Shown one piece after another: positions 18,135 to 27,504 of a stretch of 64,000 nt of DNA (its first letter is position 1; every line of letters starts with the position of its first letter). Position numbers and translations under genes: made by a program. The stretch spans positions 1,054,001-1,118,000 of the forward strand of contig NZ_AP024853.1 of the NCBI RefSeq assembly GCF_024346715.1, in the 5' to 3' direction. The notes beneath the pieces were generated by a model that saw only the letters and a program-made list of their open reading frames with translations, had not been told where the DNA came from and ran no database searches. This DNA comes from Photobacterium swingsii. GTDB taxonomy: Bacteria > Pseudomonadota > Gammaproteobacteria > Enterobacterales > Vibrionaceae.

Positions 18135-18890
18135 TTAACGCGCCAACCAACCACCATCAACTGCAATGGTGTAGCCGTTTATATAATCGCTCGCAGAAGA
18201 AGCAAGGAATACCGCAGGGCCTTCTAAGTCTGCTGGCAAGCCCCAACGATTCGCAGGAATACGCTCTAAAATTGCTGCATTACGCGCTTCATCCGCACGC
18301 AGAGCTGCAGTGTTGTCGGTTGCCATGTAGCCCGGCGCAATCGCATTCACATTGATGTTGTGCTCGGCAAGTTCAGTCGCCAAGGCGCGGGTTAAGCCCA
18401 TCACCGCTGACTTACTCGCAGTATAAGAAGGAACGCGGATACCGCCTTGGTAAGACAACATTGAAGCGATATTGATGATCTTGCCGCCATTACCCTGCTT
18501 AACAAATTGCTTGGCAACAGATTGCGATAAGAAGAACAAGGTTTTCTGGTTAATGTTGATCACATCATCCCAGTCGGATTCTGAGAATTTCAGCAGATCT
18601 TCACGGCGAATGATGCCTGCATTGTTAATCAAAATATCAACCTGCCCCATCACCTCAACGGCTTCAGCAACAATGGCTTCAAGCTTATCTTGTTCCATTA
18701 GGTTAGCCGTAATGTAGTGGAACTTACGACCCAGTGCTTCCACTTGCTGCTGAGTTTCTGGGGCTGCTTGGTGGCCAATGCCCACAATATTTGCGCCCGC
18801 TTTCGCCAGCCCTAACGCCATACCCTGACCAAGACCCGTGTTACAGCCAGTAACGATGGCAACTTTGCCTGAAAGATCAAACATGTTCAT
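18135..18890 (-). CDS. kduD: 2-dehydro-3-deoxy-D-gluconate 5-dehydrogenase (KduD)
   Basis: This 251-residue classical SDR has the GCNTGLGQG dinucleotide motif, NNAG, and the SYTASKSAV catalytic Tyr-Lys pair. It ends with the INGYTIAVDGGWLAR segment typical of KduD. It reduces 2,5-diketo-3-deoxygluconate to KDG with NAD(P)H, following KduI. It lies between kduI (85 bases) and the GH105 gene (35 bases) on the same strand. KdgK and Eda, encoded at 2561-4184, continue the pathway. Confidence 0.93.
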   Translation of the reverse strand: MNMFDLSGKVAIVTGCNTGLGQGMALGLAKAGANIVGIGHQAAPETQQQVEALGRKFHYITANLMEQDKLEAIVAEAVEVMGQVDILINNAGIIRREDLLKFSESDWDDVININQKTLFFLSQSVAKQFVKQGNGGKIINIASMLSYQGGIRVPSYTASKSAVMGLTRALATELAEHNINVNAIAPGYMATDNTAALRADEARNAAILERIPANRWGLPADLEGPAVFLASSASDYINGYTIAVDGGWLAR

Positions 18891-18913
18891 TTGGAATTCC
18901 TAATTTAAGCTGG

Positions 18914-18959
18914 GCGGTATAGCAAGCAATAAAAAGCCAATGACTCTTCGCTATACCGC
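18914..18959 (-). repeat. Intercistronic inverted repeat, kduI-kduD
   Basis: GCGGTATAGC and GCTATACCGC are perfect 10-bp arms with a 26-base loop in the gap between kduI and kduD. It may shape mRNA stability or processing; no T-run follows. Confidence 0.45.
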
Positions 18960-18975
18960 TAATTGAGAGAGTGTG

Positions 18976-19806
18976 TTACTTCAGATCACTCATTGCGACG
19001 TGGTCCATGTCATGGAAGGTTTGGTTCTCTCCCACCATGCTCCAAATAAAGGTGTAAGCCGCTGTGCCAACGCCTGAGTGAATTGACCAACTAGGGCTGA
19101 TCACCGCTTGTTCGTTACGCATCACAATGTGGCGGGTTTCTTGTGGCTCACCCATGTAGTGGAAAACGATATTGTCATCTTTCATGTTGAAGTACAGGTA
19201 CACTTCCATACGGCGTTCGTGGGTATGGCACGGCATAGTATTCCAAAGGCTACCCGGTGCTAGCTCCGTCAACCCCATTAATAGCTGGCAAGTCGGCAGA
19301 ACCGCAGGATGCAGGTACTTATTGATGGTACGAACGTTACAGTTTTCTTGGCTACCTAGGGTTTCTGGCGAGGCATCTTCACGAGTGATTTTACGGGTTG
19401 GGTACGTCATGTGGGCTGGCGCGCTGTTCACGTAGAAACGAGCAGGCTGTTGAGCCGAGACACTTTCAAATTTAACCTCTTTAGCCCCTTTGCCCACATA
19501 AATGGCTTCACGTGTGCCAATCTCATAGGTTTTGCCATCCACAATGACTAAACCAGGCTCACCGATATTGATCGCACCCAGTTCGCGACGCTCTAGGAAG
19601 TAATCAACACCGATTTCTTTACCGCCCTCAAGCATTAATGCTTCGTCAGTCGGTACGGCACCGCCAACAATAATGCGGTCAATGTGACTATAAGTCAGGT
19701 TCAGTTGACCTTCTTGAAACATATTTTCGATCAGGAACTGCTCACGAAGCCCTGCTGTGTCGAGTTGTTTAGCGTGTTCGCTATGAATTGGTTGACGAAT
19801 TTCCAT
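18976..19806 (-). CDS. kduI: 5-keto-4-deoxyuronate isomerase (KduI)
   Basis: This 276-residue protein is near-collinear with E. coli Kdu[16 protein letters not shown] at the start, [11 protein letters not shown], and the cupin zinc site [15 protein letters not shown], with a further His in SWSIHSGVG. It converts 5-keto-4-deoxyuronate to 2,5-diketo-3-deoxygluconate, the step after GH105. The start at 19806 follows AGAGGTTTAAC and matches the family N-terminus; a longer reading would add 12 unrelated residues. It lies downstream of agaA in the long leftward operon. Confidence 0.94.
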   Translation of the reverse strand: MEIRQPIHSEHAKQLDTAGLREQFLIENMFQEGQLNLTYSHIDRIIVGGAVPTDEALMLEGGKEIGVDYFLERRELGAINIGEPGLVIVDGKTYEIGTREAIYVGKGAKEVKFESVSAQQPARFYVNSAPAHMTYPTRKITREDASPETLGSQENCNVRTINKYLHPAVLPTCQLLMGLTELAPGSLWNTMPCHTHERRMEVYLYFNMKDDNIVFHYMGEPQETRHIVMRNEQAVISPSWSIHSGVGTAAYTFIWSMVGENQTFHDMDHVAMSDLK

Positions 19807-19863
19807 GTTAAACCTCTTATTCATTTGTTTGGCAAGGTACACAACGTTATGTCGTCGTGGCTT

Positions 19864-21033
19864 TTAGTTACCGCTTTTCATCGCAGCGGCTTGGTAGGCC
19901 CATTCACCTTTTAGTAAGGTCCCTTGCACCTGTAATGCTTCATTCATAACAATCAGGCTGGCATCCATGCCTTCGGCAATACTGCCAAGGCGGTGGGCAA
20001 GCCCAAGATAATTGGCAGGAACATACGATGCCATTTGCACCGCTTCCCATTCAGGTACATGGCTGTTAAACACCATGTTTCGCAGCGCTTGATCTAAGCT
20101 ACAAGTGCTACCTGCGAGCGAACCACACTTAGTGCGTGCTGCGCCATCAGTGACAGTAATGGTTTGTGCGCCCAGTAAGTATTCACCATCGGCTAAGCCC
20201 CCCGCACGCATACAATCTGTGATTAAGGCAATGCCCTGATACCCTTTCATTCGGTAGGCGAGTTGCATCATGACTGGGTTAACGTGAATACCATCAGCAA
20301 TCAATTCAGCGAGCATGTCGTGGTAAAGTACCGCGCCACAGCATCCCGGTTCGCGGTGATGTAGCCCTCGCATACCGTTGAAAAGATGAACCCCGCAATC
20401 GGCGCCACGGTGATAAGCTTCTGTGACTTGCTCAAAGGTGGCATCTGTGTGTGCCACTGACGATTTGATTTCACGCTCGGTCAGCCAACTGATCGCTTCC
20501 ATTGCCCCTTTCGCTTCAGGTGCAACTGCCACGCGAAGTAGCGACTCCCCTGCGCTTTGATGCAACTGTTCGAGCTCAGACAATGATGGCGATTTTAAAT
20601 ACGCCGTTGGGTGCGATCCGCGATGAGGTTCGGTGAAATACGGGCCCTCTAAAAAGCTGCCCAGTAGCTCTGCACCTTGGTGCTGAACCCTTGAAGTGAA
20701 ACGACGAACCTGCTCTAAAGCATTTAGAATATCGGTCCAAGGTGCTGTCACTGTGGTACCGACCCAAGCAACAACACCCGTTTGTGGCAACGCATTGGCG
20801 ATGGTTTGCAATGCGTTATCGGTTGCATCCATCACATCGGCGCCGTCACGACCATGAATATGAATATCCACAAAGCCCGGCATTAAAGATTGCCCTTCAA
20901 GGCGAATAACAGGGCAATCGGTTGGGGTCTCTGCCGTCAGTGCTTCGATTTTTCCATCAGCAATAATGACGAGGGTATCCGTCGCAATACCTTGCTGTGT
21001 AAACACCCGATCGGCGTGTAAAGCGTAGCGCAT
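19864..21033 (-). CDS. agaA: N-acetylgalactosamine-6-phosphate deacetylase (AgaA)
   Basis: This 389-residue amidohydrolase of the NagA/AgaA family has the metal site GFVDIHIHGRDGAD near residue 55, SFLEGPYF with the metal Glu, SVAHTDAT, CGVHLFNGM, and the catalytic Asp in LITDCMRAGG. It deacetylates GalNAc-6-P to GalN-6-P. Its place between PTS genes and kduI, together with agaS and kbaZ, favours the galactosamine rather than the glucosamine substrate. It starts just 2 bases after the agaF stop, so it is probably translationally coupled. Confidence 0.9.
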   Translation of the reverse strand: MRYALHADRVFTQQGIATDTLVIIADGKIEALTAETPTDCPVIRLEGQSLMPGFVDIHIHGRDGADVMDATDNALQTIANALPQTGVVAWVGTTVTAPWTDILNALEQVRRFTSRVQHQGAELLGSFLEGPYFTEPHRGSHPTAYLKSPSLSELEQLHQSAGESLLRVAVAPEAKGAMEAISWLTEREIKSSVAHTDATFEQVTEAYHRGADCGVHLFNGMRGLHHREPGCCGAVLYHDMLAELIADGIHVNPVMMQLAYRMKGYQGIALITDCMRAGGLADGEYLLGAQTITVTDGAARTKCGSLAGSTCSLDQALRNMVFNSHVPEWEAVQMASYVPANYLGLAHRLGSIAEGMDASLIVMNEALQVQGTLLKGEWAYQAAAMKSGN

Positions 21034-21035
21034 GG

Positions 21036-21479
21036 TTATAACCCATCTTCACATTCAACAACGGGCTCAGGTTGCATCAGCGCTTCGACTTCTTTACGCA
21101 TGTCTTGCATACACGAAGTACCAATCTCGAGTAATAATTCCACCAGCACCGGCAATGTCACGTCTTCACGTTCAAAAGCGGCATTAGCGATCATAGGTAA
21201 ATTCGCACCGCCTATAAGCTCAACGTTTGGCTGATCCATCAAAATCGCCAGCGCACGGTTACACGGTGAACCACCTGGAATATCGGTTAAAAACAGTACC
21301 CCTTCACCCGAATCCACATCTTGTGCCGCTTGACGAAGATCCGCTTCAAGTTGCTCTGTCGACATTGATTCTACAAAGTCGATAAACGCCATTTGCTCTT
21401 GCTCACCTGCAATCGCTTTTACTGCCGACTGCATCCCAGATGCGAAGTTAATGTGGCCTGAAACAACAATACCAATCAT
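21036..21479 (-). CDS. agaF: PTS mannose-family EIIA component (AgaF)
   Basis: This 147-residue cytoplasmic phosphocarrier of the EIIA-Man family has the phospho-accepting His9 in IVVSGHINFASGM and a conserved FLTDIPGGSPCNRA turn. It receives phosphate from HPr and passes it to the EIIB subunit (AgaV). It is a separate small protein, as in the aga systems, not fused to EIIB as in E. coli ManX. It lies between agaE and agaA; a G:C-only hairpin separates it from agaE. Confidence 0.9.
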   Translation of the reverse strand: MIGIVVSGHINFASGMQSAVKAIAGEQEQMAFIDFVESMSTEQLEADLRQAAQDVDSGEGVLFLTDIPGGSPCNRALAILMDQPNVELIGGANLPMIANAAFEREDVTLPVLVELLLEIGTSCMQDMRKEVEALMQPEPVVECEDGL

Positions 21480-21496
21480 CTTAAAATCCTTGATTA

Positions 21497-21515
21497 GGGG
21501 GGAACTTATCCCCCC
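21497..21515 (-). repeat. Intercistronic GC hairpin between agaE and agaF
   Basis: Six G then six C residues flank a 7-base AT loop, giving a very stable small stem in the agaE-agaF mRNA. It may protect or separate the membrane-subunit message from the downstream part. Confidence 0.5.
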
Positions 21516-21535
21516 AAGCTATTGAAACGTATGGC

Positions 21536-22435
21536 TTACAAAATGCCGAGGAAGTGACCGACAACACCAGCTGCAAGGGTTGAGAAAATCAACACTGGCG
21601 GTTTAGCCCAAAAGCCCGTGCCCTTCACCATCTTGAGCATAAAGAACACCAATGCCAGTGGCAGAATGTTCGGCATGATCTTGTCAAATAAGGCACTTTG
21701 TAGTTCAACAACCTTGCCCCCTAATTCGAGTGAGGCCGTGGTCTGGACCCGAATAAAGGTGGCCGATAGCGCCCCGATAACAAAGATACCCATGATATTG
21801 GCGGCTTTGGCGAGCTTCTCGGTGGCATCACTCATGTTCACCATGGCGGCAGTACCCGCTCTGTAACCCATGAACATCAAACCGAAGTACACAGCAAAGT
21901 GAACAATCTGGTACAAGAAGAAGAACACGAATGGACCCGCAATCGACCCTTCCATCGCAATCGACGCACCCAGTGCCAAAGTCAATGGCATCAAGGTCAT
22001 GTGGTCAATCGCATCACCGATACCGCCTGTTGGTCCCATACCCGCAACTTTCATCACGTTAACGGTGGATGGTTTTTCTTTGTTCTCTTCCATTGCGATG
22101 GCTGTGCCTAGCAAGAAAGTGAACAACTTAGGGCTGGCATTAAAGAACTGCAGATGGTTCTTTAATGATTTCGCAAAATCGCGTTTATTATCACCGTGGA
22201 TTTTCTTCAGTGCTGGGATGATGGAGTAAGCAAAACCACCTGCCTGCATCCGCTCAAAGTTAAAGTTACCTTCCATGAACAGACCACGTAGCGCACAGAT
22301 CCAAAGATCTTTTTTCGAAATCACTTTACGTGGTGTGGTGTCTTCGTATGAATCAATATCATCAACCAGACTTTCATGAACCTTGGTGTTTTTACCGGCT
22401 AAAGTGCCTGCTGTGATATCAGATGCCATCTTCAA
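21536..22435 (-). CDS. agaE: PTS mannose-family EIID component (AgaE)
   Basis: This 299-residue membrane subunit of a mannose-family PTS has the typical cytoplasmic lead (MEGNFNFERMQAGGFAYSIIPAL), the GPTGGIGDAIDHMTLMPLTLALG motif in two parts, and a C-terminal hydrophobic segment. With EIIC it forms the translocation channel. The start overlaps the end of agaW by 17 bases. Met3 (22429) is an alternative start. The natural substrate could be GalNAc or an unsaturated disaccharide; the sequence does not decide. Confidence 0.9.
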   Translation of the reverse strand: MKMASDITAGTLAGKNTKVHESLVDDIDSYEDTTPRKVISKKDLWICALRGLFMEGNFNFERMQAGGFAYSIIPALKKIHGDNKRDFAKSLKNHLQFFNASPKLFTFLLGTAIAMEENKEKPSTVNVMKVAGMGPTGGIGDAIDHMTLMPLTLALGASIAMEGSIAGPFVFFFLYQIVHFAVYFGLMFMGYRAGTAAMVNMSDATEKLAKAANIMGIFVIGALSATFIRVQTTASLELGGKVVELQSALFDKIMPNILPLALVFFMLKMVKGTGFWAKPPVLIFSTLAAGVVGHFLGIL

Positions 22436-23189
22436 ATTCCTCTACTTGTTGGTTGTTTGAACTTCCATTATTTCCACTGAAGAAGTAGTAAAGCGCGGCT
22501 GCTGACGCACCTAGAATTGCTACAGCCATAATTGGTAACTTGAGGTATGTTGTCATTACGAAGCCGATGAAGAACACACCCGCCACTTCTTTTGACCACA
22601 TGATTTTCAGTAACATTGCAAAACCGATTGCTGGAACCATCTTGGCACCAATGCCTAGGCCTTCTAGTAATACTTTCGGCGCGTTTTCATCAATCCAGCT
22701 TGCAGCGTGTTCACCAAAGTACACAGTGATGAAAGCAACTAAGGCGTACAGTAAAGAACGTAACGAGATGGTGGTGATCAGTAGTCTGTCTATACCGCCA
22801 GAGTCTCCTGATTCAGCAAATTTGTCCGCTTTACCCATGGTGAATGATGTTAGTGCGAAGAAACCAATGACTAACATTTGCATCATGACGGCAATCGGCA
22901 TACCTACACCCATTGCTACTTCTGCTGATTGGCCTGTCATCACGGCAAAAGCAACAGCAGCAATCGTACCCATGGTCACATCTGGCGGCTGTGCACCAGC
23001 GTTAGGCACTAAGCCTAACCATGCCAGTTCCAAGGTTGCACCAGCAATCAGACCAATTTGCATATCACCCATAATCAGACCAACAACAGGACCTGTAATG
23101 AGCGGACGGTGGATGTTCAACGCGACATCGTATTTATCGATACCACAGAAGAACGCCCATATTGCGACCAGCGTAGCTTCAAAAAACAT
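22419..23189 (-). CDS. agaW: PTS mannose-family EIIC component (AgaW)
   Basis: This 256-residue polytopic membrane protein has the family signature near residues 48-70 (IGLIAGATLELAWLGLVPNA) and several long hydrophobic helices. It ends with a short polar, acidic tail. It pairs with EIID (AgaE) to carry the sugar across the inner membrane while EIIB phosphorylates it. It lies 48 bases after agaV and overlaps agaE. The E. coli names AgaC and AgaW are used for the same kind of subunit. Confidence 0.9.
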   Translation of the reverse strand: MFFEATLVAIWAFFCGIDKYDVALNIHRPLITGPVVGLIMGDMQIGLIAGATLELAWLGLVPNAGAQPPDVTMGTIAAVAFAVMTGQSAEVAMGVGMPIAVMMQMLVIGFFALTSFTMGKADKFAESGDSGGIDRLLITTISLRSLLYALVAFITVYFGEHAASWIDENAPKVLLEGLGIGAKMVPAIGFAMLLKIMWSKEVAGVFFIGFVMTTYLKLPIMAVAILGASAAALYYFFSGNNGSSNNQQVEEFEDGI

Positions 23190-23237
23190 GATTTATTCCT
23201 TGTTTAAATCTCTGTTTATAGTGAGGTATGACGCGGC

Positions 23238-23738
23238 TTACGCCGACGTCATGGCAAGTTCAAGAACGTTGACAGGGTTTTGATCCGGCGTGTTTTGCAC
23301 AGTACAAGTCACACCGCGTTCCACCATACGTTCAAAAGCATTAATATCTTTTTCATCAACCGAGACAGTCTTAGCGATCTGGCGTTTACCCTCATGAAAA
23401 TGCATATTGCCAACATTGCAATGTGTCAGTGGCACACCACCTTCAACCAAGCGAGCAACATCTGTAGGGTTATTACATAAGATGAAGATCTTCTGTTTCT
23501 CTGACGCCTTGTGGATCACATCAATGGTTTTTTGGATAGAGAAAAAACGAACGGCATACTCACCACCGGCTGAAGCTTTCATACCCGCTTGCATAAAGGC
23601 GGCGTTTGGCCCTTCAGCAGCATCATCATTAGCAACAAGGATTAAGTTTGCTTCGGTATGCTTACCCCAAGTGATGCGAATTTGGCCATGCAATAGACGC
23701 TCGTCGATTCGGGTCCAAACAATGTTAGGTGCAGTCAT
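23238..23738 (-). CDS. agaV: PTS mannose-family EIIB component (AgaV)
   Basis: This 166-residue cytoplasmic EIIB has the phospho-accepting His17 in RIDERLLHGQIRITWG and downstream VTCTVQNTPDQ residues common to the family. It takes phosphate from AgaF and gives it to the incoming sugar. It follows agaS by 15 bases. The four EII genes (V, W, E, F) are complete and intact, so the system is probably functional. Confidence 0.92.
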   Translation of the reverse strand: MTAPNIVWTRIDERLLHGQIRITWGKHTEANLILVANDDAAEGPNAAFMQAGMKASAGGEYAVRFFSIQKTIDVIHKASEKQKIFILCNNPTDVARLVEGGVPLTHCNVGNMHFHEGKRQIAKTVSVDEKDINAFERMVERGVTCTVQNTPDQNPVNVLELAMTSA

Positions 23739-23753
23739 AAGAGTTCTTCCTGT

Positions 23754-24917
23754 CTACTTATTAAAGTTATGAATAGTGACACCTTGAACAACGCGGTTTA
23801 CTTCACCGGTAGGGCAAGGATTATCAGGCGTGTTACCCAGCGCTATAGCACGATGAAATGCATAAATCTGAGCAAAAATAATGTATGGAAATAAGAGCTC
23901 GATATCAGTCGCGGCTTCCATGGTAGGGACATGCCAGTAATCACCATTGGTGACTTGGTCATCTAGCTGAGCAGTAATAGCAATGACTTTACGAGCAATC
24001 TTGTCGCGACGTAATTCGCTTAACAGATCAAGGTCATATTGACGGGTGTATGGATTGTTTGAGATATACACAACTATCAACGTTTCGTTATCAACAATGG
24101 ATTTAGGCCCATGACGAAAACCCAGCGGTGAGTCATATGCAGCTACAACTTTGCCCGCTGTCAGCTCAAGAAGCTTTAAAGCAGATTCCTGCGCTAACCC
24201 TTGCAAACCACCACTTCCTAGGTAAATGACGCGGCTAATATCTAGCTTTGCCATATTACTGATAGGTATATTAATTTCCTTGATCAGCTCCTCAGAACAT
24301 AAGGATAACCTTTCAATCTCTTTCGAATGATCACATTTCCCATCAAGAATCGAAAATGCAGCTACCATCATTGAGGAAAAGCTGGAGGTCATCGCAAACG
24401 ATTTGTCATTGGTTTCTTCAGGCATCAGTAATGCGAAACTGCGGCTATCGTTAGCGCTATTTTTATATAGCAGCCCCTCGGCATTACAGGTCAGCACAAG
24501 GTGGTAGCAATGCGTCAGGCATTGGTTCGCTAACTCAACCGCAGCAACACTTTCAGGGCTATTACCTGAGCGAGCAAATGACACCAATAATGTTGGTAGG
24601 TCTTCAGCAAAATACTGGTATGGATTGGAAACCAAATCGGTTGTGGCAACGGCTTCAACACGACGGCCAGTTTTCTCTGCTAATGCTGGTGCAAGCGCTC
24701 GCCCTGCAAAAGCTGATGTTCCCGCGCCCGTCATCACAATACGTAAATTTTGATGTGCAGATACCTTTGCCATAAAGGCTTCGATCGCAGGCTGGCATTC
24801 ACTAAACGTCGCCTGCGTTTTACGCCAGCATGAAGGTTGCTGCTCAACTTCTTTAGCGGTCCAGAAAGCACTTAAGCTTTCAAGATCTTGCTCTGAGTAG
24901 CCCAGATATTGGTTCAT
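23754..24917 (-). CDS. agaS: AgaS, galactosamine-6-phosphate deaminase/isomerase
   Basis: This 387-residue protein has two SIS domains (VMTGAGTSAFAGRALAP near residue 55; VIYLGSGGLQGLAQESALKLLE and SPLGFRHGPKSIV in the second half). AgaS-type enzymes turn galactosamine-6-phosphate into tagatose-6-phosphate plus ammonia. I set the start at 24917, where AAGAGGTACTAC precedes ATG; an upstream reading of 33 more residues would overlap kbaZ. It lies between kbaZ (10 bases) and agaV. No separate AgaI-type deaminase is seen. Confidence 0.9.
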   Translation of the reverse strand: MNQYLGYSEQDLESLSAFWTAKEVEQQPSCWRKTQATFSECQPAIEAFMAKVSAHQNLRIVMTGAGTSAFAGRALAPALAEKTGRRVEAVATTDLVSNPYQYFAEDLPTLLVSFARSGNSPESVAAVELANQCLTHCYHLVLTCNAEGLLYKNSANDSRSFALLMPEETNDKSFAMTSSFSSMMVAAFSILDGKCDHSKEIERLSLCSEELIKEINIPISNMAKLDISRVIYLGSGGLQGLAQESALKLLELTAGKVVAAYDSPLGFRHGPKSIVDNETLIVVYISNNPYTRQYDLDLLSELRRDKIARKVIAITAQLDDQVTNGDYWHVPTMEAATDIELLFPYIIFAQIYAFHRAIALGNTPDNPCPTGEVNRVVQGVTIHNFNK

Positions 24918-24927
24918 GTAGTACCTC

Positions 24928-26214
24928 TTAACCTTTAATTTGTTTACAGGCTTTCGCATAGCTACGAAGCACCTGATGAATTTTGTCGAGAACCAAAGCT
25001 TTAGGCTCAGATTCAATCAGTCCAGCACGAACCGCTTGAAACTGTTCAGGCAAATACTGACTTAATAGAGGAAGTGGAATGCCAGTGCGCGATAAGTTGG
25101 CAAACAATGTTTCTTGTGCGTGATGAATTTGTTCATTCGGCCAGTAATAACGAATGCGATCACTGAAGCTGTAGCAACGTGCAAAACGCTGTTGGTGTTC
25201 ATCACCGTGGTAGTATTTGTTCCAGTAATCGGGCGCATTACACATCTGCTGCTCAATCATTTCGCGGAGGTTGGAACAATGTGCTTTGGCGACAATCTCT
25301 TCTTCAATATCACAAAGGTTGAAAAGCGCTTCTCGCATTGCAAACGTTAAAGCAGGGCCTACTTTCAGAATCGCAAAATGGCCTTCAACTAATGCCTGAT
25401 AGGCTTTATCGGTTTGATAATCGGTAGAGTGTGCTTCAAACACTAAGTGTGGGTAGTTGTTCACTACGCGACTTAAAGACACGGCTTTCTCTGGGCAATA
25501 ATCGATAACACCCGTGTGGTCAAATTCAACACCAGGTTGCACCACTAAACCGATAACCCGTGACCAACAATCTGCAACACCTGCGGCGTCAAAGGCAGCT
25601 TTGTGGCATTCAATGGTTTCAATTGCCGCTTCAGGAGAGGTGACTTCCAGCTCATTAAGCGCTTCTGCCGCCCCACCCGGTACTGGTACTTCGGTACCAA
25701 TCACATAGGAAAGATCGCTAGCACCGAAATTTGAGATCGCGGTACTTTCCGCAATTTTTGCCAATCTTGCTGCACGTTCAGCGACAATTTCATCAGAAAG
25801 CGGCACAGGATCATCAAGACAAGACATGCTGCAATCGAGGTGAATTTTCTTAAAGCCAGCAGCGACATAAGCCGCAATTAAGTCATCCGCATTTCGCATA
25901 GCTTCATCGGCATTAAGGCCTTGCCAGCGATTTGGACCTAGATGATCACCACCTAAAATAAGTTTTTCAGTAGGGAATTGAAGTAATTCCGCCATCTCCA
26001 ATACGAAATTTCGAAAGTCGACAGGCGTCATGCCTGTGTAACCGCCAAATTGATCGACCTGATTGGAGGTAGCTTCAATTAATAATAAAGAATCGTCGCT
26101 CAACGCCTGCTTGAGAGCGGCTTCTATCACCAGAGGGTGAGCAGAACAAACAGCATAAATACCGTTTTGTTCACCCGCTTTATGACGTTGAACGAGATTT
26201 TGAAGGGTGTTCAT
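24928..26214 (-). CDS. kbaZ: Tagatose-bisphosphate aldolase accessory subunit (KbaZ/GatZ/AgaZ)
   Basis: This 428-residue protein of the GatZ/KbaZ family shows [52 protein letters not shown] and [10 protein letters not shown]. In E. coli this subunit supports folding and activity of the catalytic KbaY aldolase; a kinase role was proposed earlier but is not established. The partner kbaY lies apart, at 4306-5160. It is the first structural gene after agaR, 49 bases downstream, so it is probably co-transcribed with it. Confidence 0.9.
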   Translation of the reverse strand: MNTLQNLVQRHKAGEQNGIYAVCSAHPLVIEAALKQALSDDSLLLIEATSNQVDQFGGYTGMTPVDFRNFVLEMAELLQFPTEKLILGGDHLGPNRWQGLNADEAMRNADDLIAAYVAAGFKKIHLDCSMSCLDDPVPLSDEIVAERAARLAKIAESTAISNFGASDLSYVIGTEVPVPGGAAEALNELEVTSPEAAIETIECHKAAFDAAGVADCWSRVIGLVVQPGVEFDHTGVIDYCPEKAVSLSRVVNNYPHLVFEAHSTDYQTDKAYQALVEGHFAILKVGPALTFAMREALFNLCDIEEEIVAKAHCSNLREMIEQQMCNAPDYWNKYYHGDEHQQRFARCYSFSDRIRYYWPNEQIHHAQETLFANLSRTGIPLPLLSQYLPEQFQAVRAGLIESEPKALVLDKIHQVLRSYAKACKQIKG

Positions 26215-26263
26215 GTACTAACTCCACAATCCACATCTGAGATGCTGTTATGGAGTTAGTGGG

Positions 26264-27040
26264 TTAGTATTCTTTTTCTACGATAATCACATCAACTTTC
26301 ATTTCACGAAGACCTTGGACGTAGTCTTCAGGAATATCAGAATCTGTCACTAAGATATCAATGTTTCCGAACTCACGAATCATGTGGCAACTACGCTTAC
26401 CGAACTTACTTGAATCGGCGACCGCAATCACTTGCTCAGAAATCTCACACATTAAGCGGTTAAGACTCGCTTCCTGCTCATTGTGTGTCGTGATACCAGC
26501 TCTTAAATCAAAACCGTCCACACCGAGGAAAACTTTATCAAAACGATAATTTTTCAAACTGTGTTCAGCTTGAGAGCCCGAAAAAGAGAGTGCATTCTTA
26601 CGAAGTACACCACCCGACATCAGAACCTCTACTCCAGGTGCCGATGCCAACTCCATTGCAACATCCAGACCATTGGTCATAACCACTACATCTTCCAGCG
26701 ATTTCAAGCTGGATGCGATTTCTCGCGTAGTCGTTCCCGAATCCAGAATAACAGTGTCACCACTTTCGATAAGTTTCGCTGCAGCCTGACCAATCAGAGA
26801 TTTAATACCCGCATTTTGGCGGCGTTTCTCATGAACAGTCAGCTCTGCAATCACCCCAGTATTCGGAATGGCTGCGCCATGAGAGCGGACAACATAACCA
26901 TTCTTTTCTAGAAAACTAAGATCACTTCGAATCGTGACACTAGAGACATCAAACTGTGCGGCAAGGTCCTCGACACGTGCTTTACCATCACGGTTAACCA
27001 CGTTCACAATTTCCATGCGCCTTTCGACTGCACTTTTCAC
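26264..27040 (-). CDS. agaR: DeoR-family repressor AgaR
   Basis: This 258-residue regulator has an N-terminal DeoR helix-turn-helix (RMEIVNVVNRDGKARVEDLAAQFDVSSVTIRSDL is the region, residues 8-41) and a C-terminal sugar-phosphate sensing domain (DTVILDSGTTTREIA, VMTNGLDVAMELA, LGVDGFDLRAGITT). It heads the aga-kdu operon and is divergent from the sulfatase-kdgM unit, with a 464-base regulatory region rich in CTTTC words. It would be relieved by a galactosamine-pathway sugar phosphate. The effector is inferred from the family, not seen. Confidence 0.88.
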   Translation of the reverse strand: MKSAVERRMEIVNVVNRDGKARVEDLAAQFDVSSVTIRSDLSFLEKNGYVVRSHGAAIPNTGVIAELTVHEKRRQNAGIKSLIGQAAAKLIESGDTVILDSGTTTREIASSLKSLEDVVVMTNGLDVAMELASAPGVEVLMSGGVLRKNALSFSGSQAEHSLKNYRFDKVFLGVDGFDLRAGITTHNEQEASLNRLMCEISEQVIAVADSSKFGKRSCHMIREFGNIDILVTDSDIPEDYVQGLREMKVDVIIVEKEY

Positions 27041-27335
27041 TTTACCTTGTCTCCTTACGAAACCAGCAAAATCTCTTTCGCTTGATTTCGAATACAGCTT
27101 ACACCTAAAAACGAAAGCAACAACGCAAGAAATGAAAACTTTTGATCTCTTTCACAATCTTTCGCATTGTTACGTTTACTCTTGCGTAGACTTACGCATT
27201 TGTTCATATCATAACCCTCGCCAACCCTAAAGCCAAACTCTAACCACCAACATCGCTCTCAATTTTAATGAATTGTGTGACATATAAAGATAAAAACTTT
27301 CGCTAAAAGCACGAATTAACTTTCGTTTACTTTTT

Positions 27336-27351
27336 TGTGATCGAATACACA
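27336..27351 (+). promoter_or_regulatory. CRP-like site between agaR and sulfatase
   Basis: TGTGATCGAATACACA matches TGTGA-N6-TCACA at nine of ten conserved positions. It is between the divergent genes, so it could activate either. Confidence 0.6.
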
Positions 27352-27440
27352 GCCATTGTAATTTCGATCACTTACGATCCGAAGCAATTCGCAAGCACGT
27401 GATTGCGCTAGGTCATAAAAATAACCAAACACAAGATTAA

Positions 27441-27461
27441 TGAAAGAAAGTAGACCTTTCA
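27441..27461 (+). promoter_or_regulatory. Putative AgaR operator before sulfatase gene
   Basis: GAAAGAAAG is followed after seven bases by CTTTC, about 45-65 bases before the sulfatase ATG. The same GAAAGAAAGTA word is found upstream of kbaY. Confidence 0.4.
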
Positions 27462-27504
27462 TTTGTTTTTAAACATCCAATACGTTTCACTTTCAGGAGA
27501 CCAT

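Larger units (their letters stand above)
27041..27504. other. Divergent control region, agaR operon / sulfatase-kdgM
   Basis: This 464-base AT-rich region has no gene and at least six CTTTC or GAAAG words: around 27074-27090, 27112-27120, 27148-27172, 27296-27302, 27319-27325, 27441-27450 and 27456-27461. Some are paired as direct repeats about 10-14 bases apart. A CRP-like site lies at 27336-27351. It very likely holds both divergent promoters and several AgaR operators. Confidence 0.6.

Noticed and set aside
22540..23283. 247-codon plus-strand frame opposite the PTS EIIC gene
   Set aside because: Its translation is Pro/Ala/Met/Ile-rich mirror sequence of a membrane protein gene; the minus-strand AgaW frame carries the real motifs.
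25062..25256. Open frames antisense to or overlapping kbaZ, fhuB, IlvD-type and other long genes
   Set aside because: They lie fully within well-supported genes in other frames and show low-complexity translations without family motifs.
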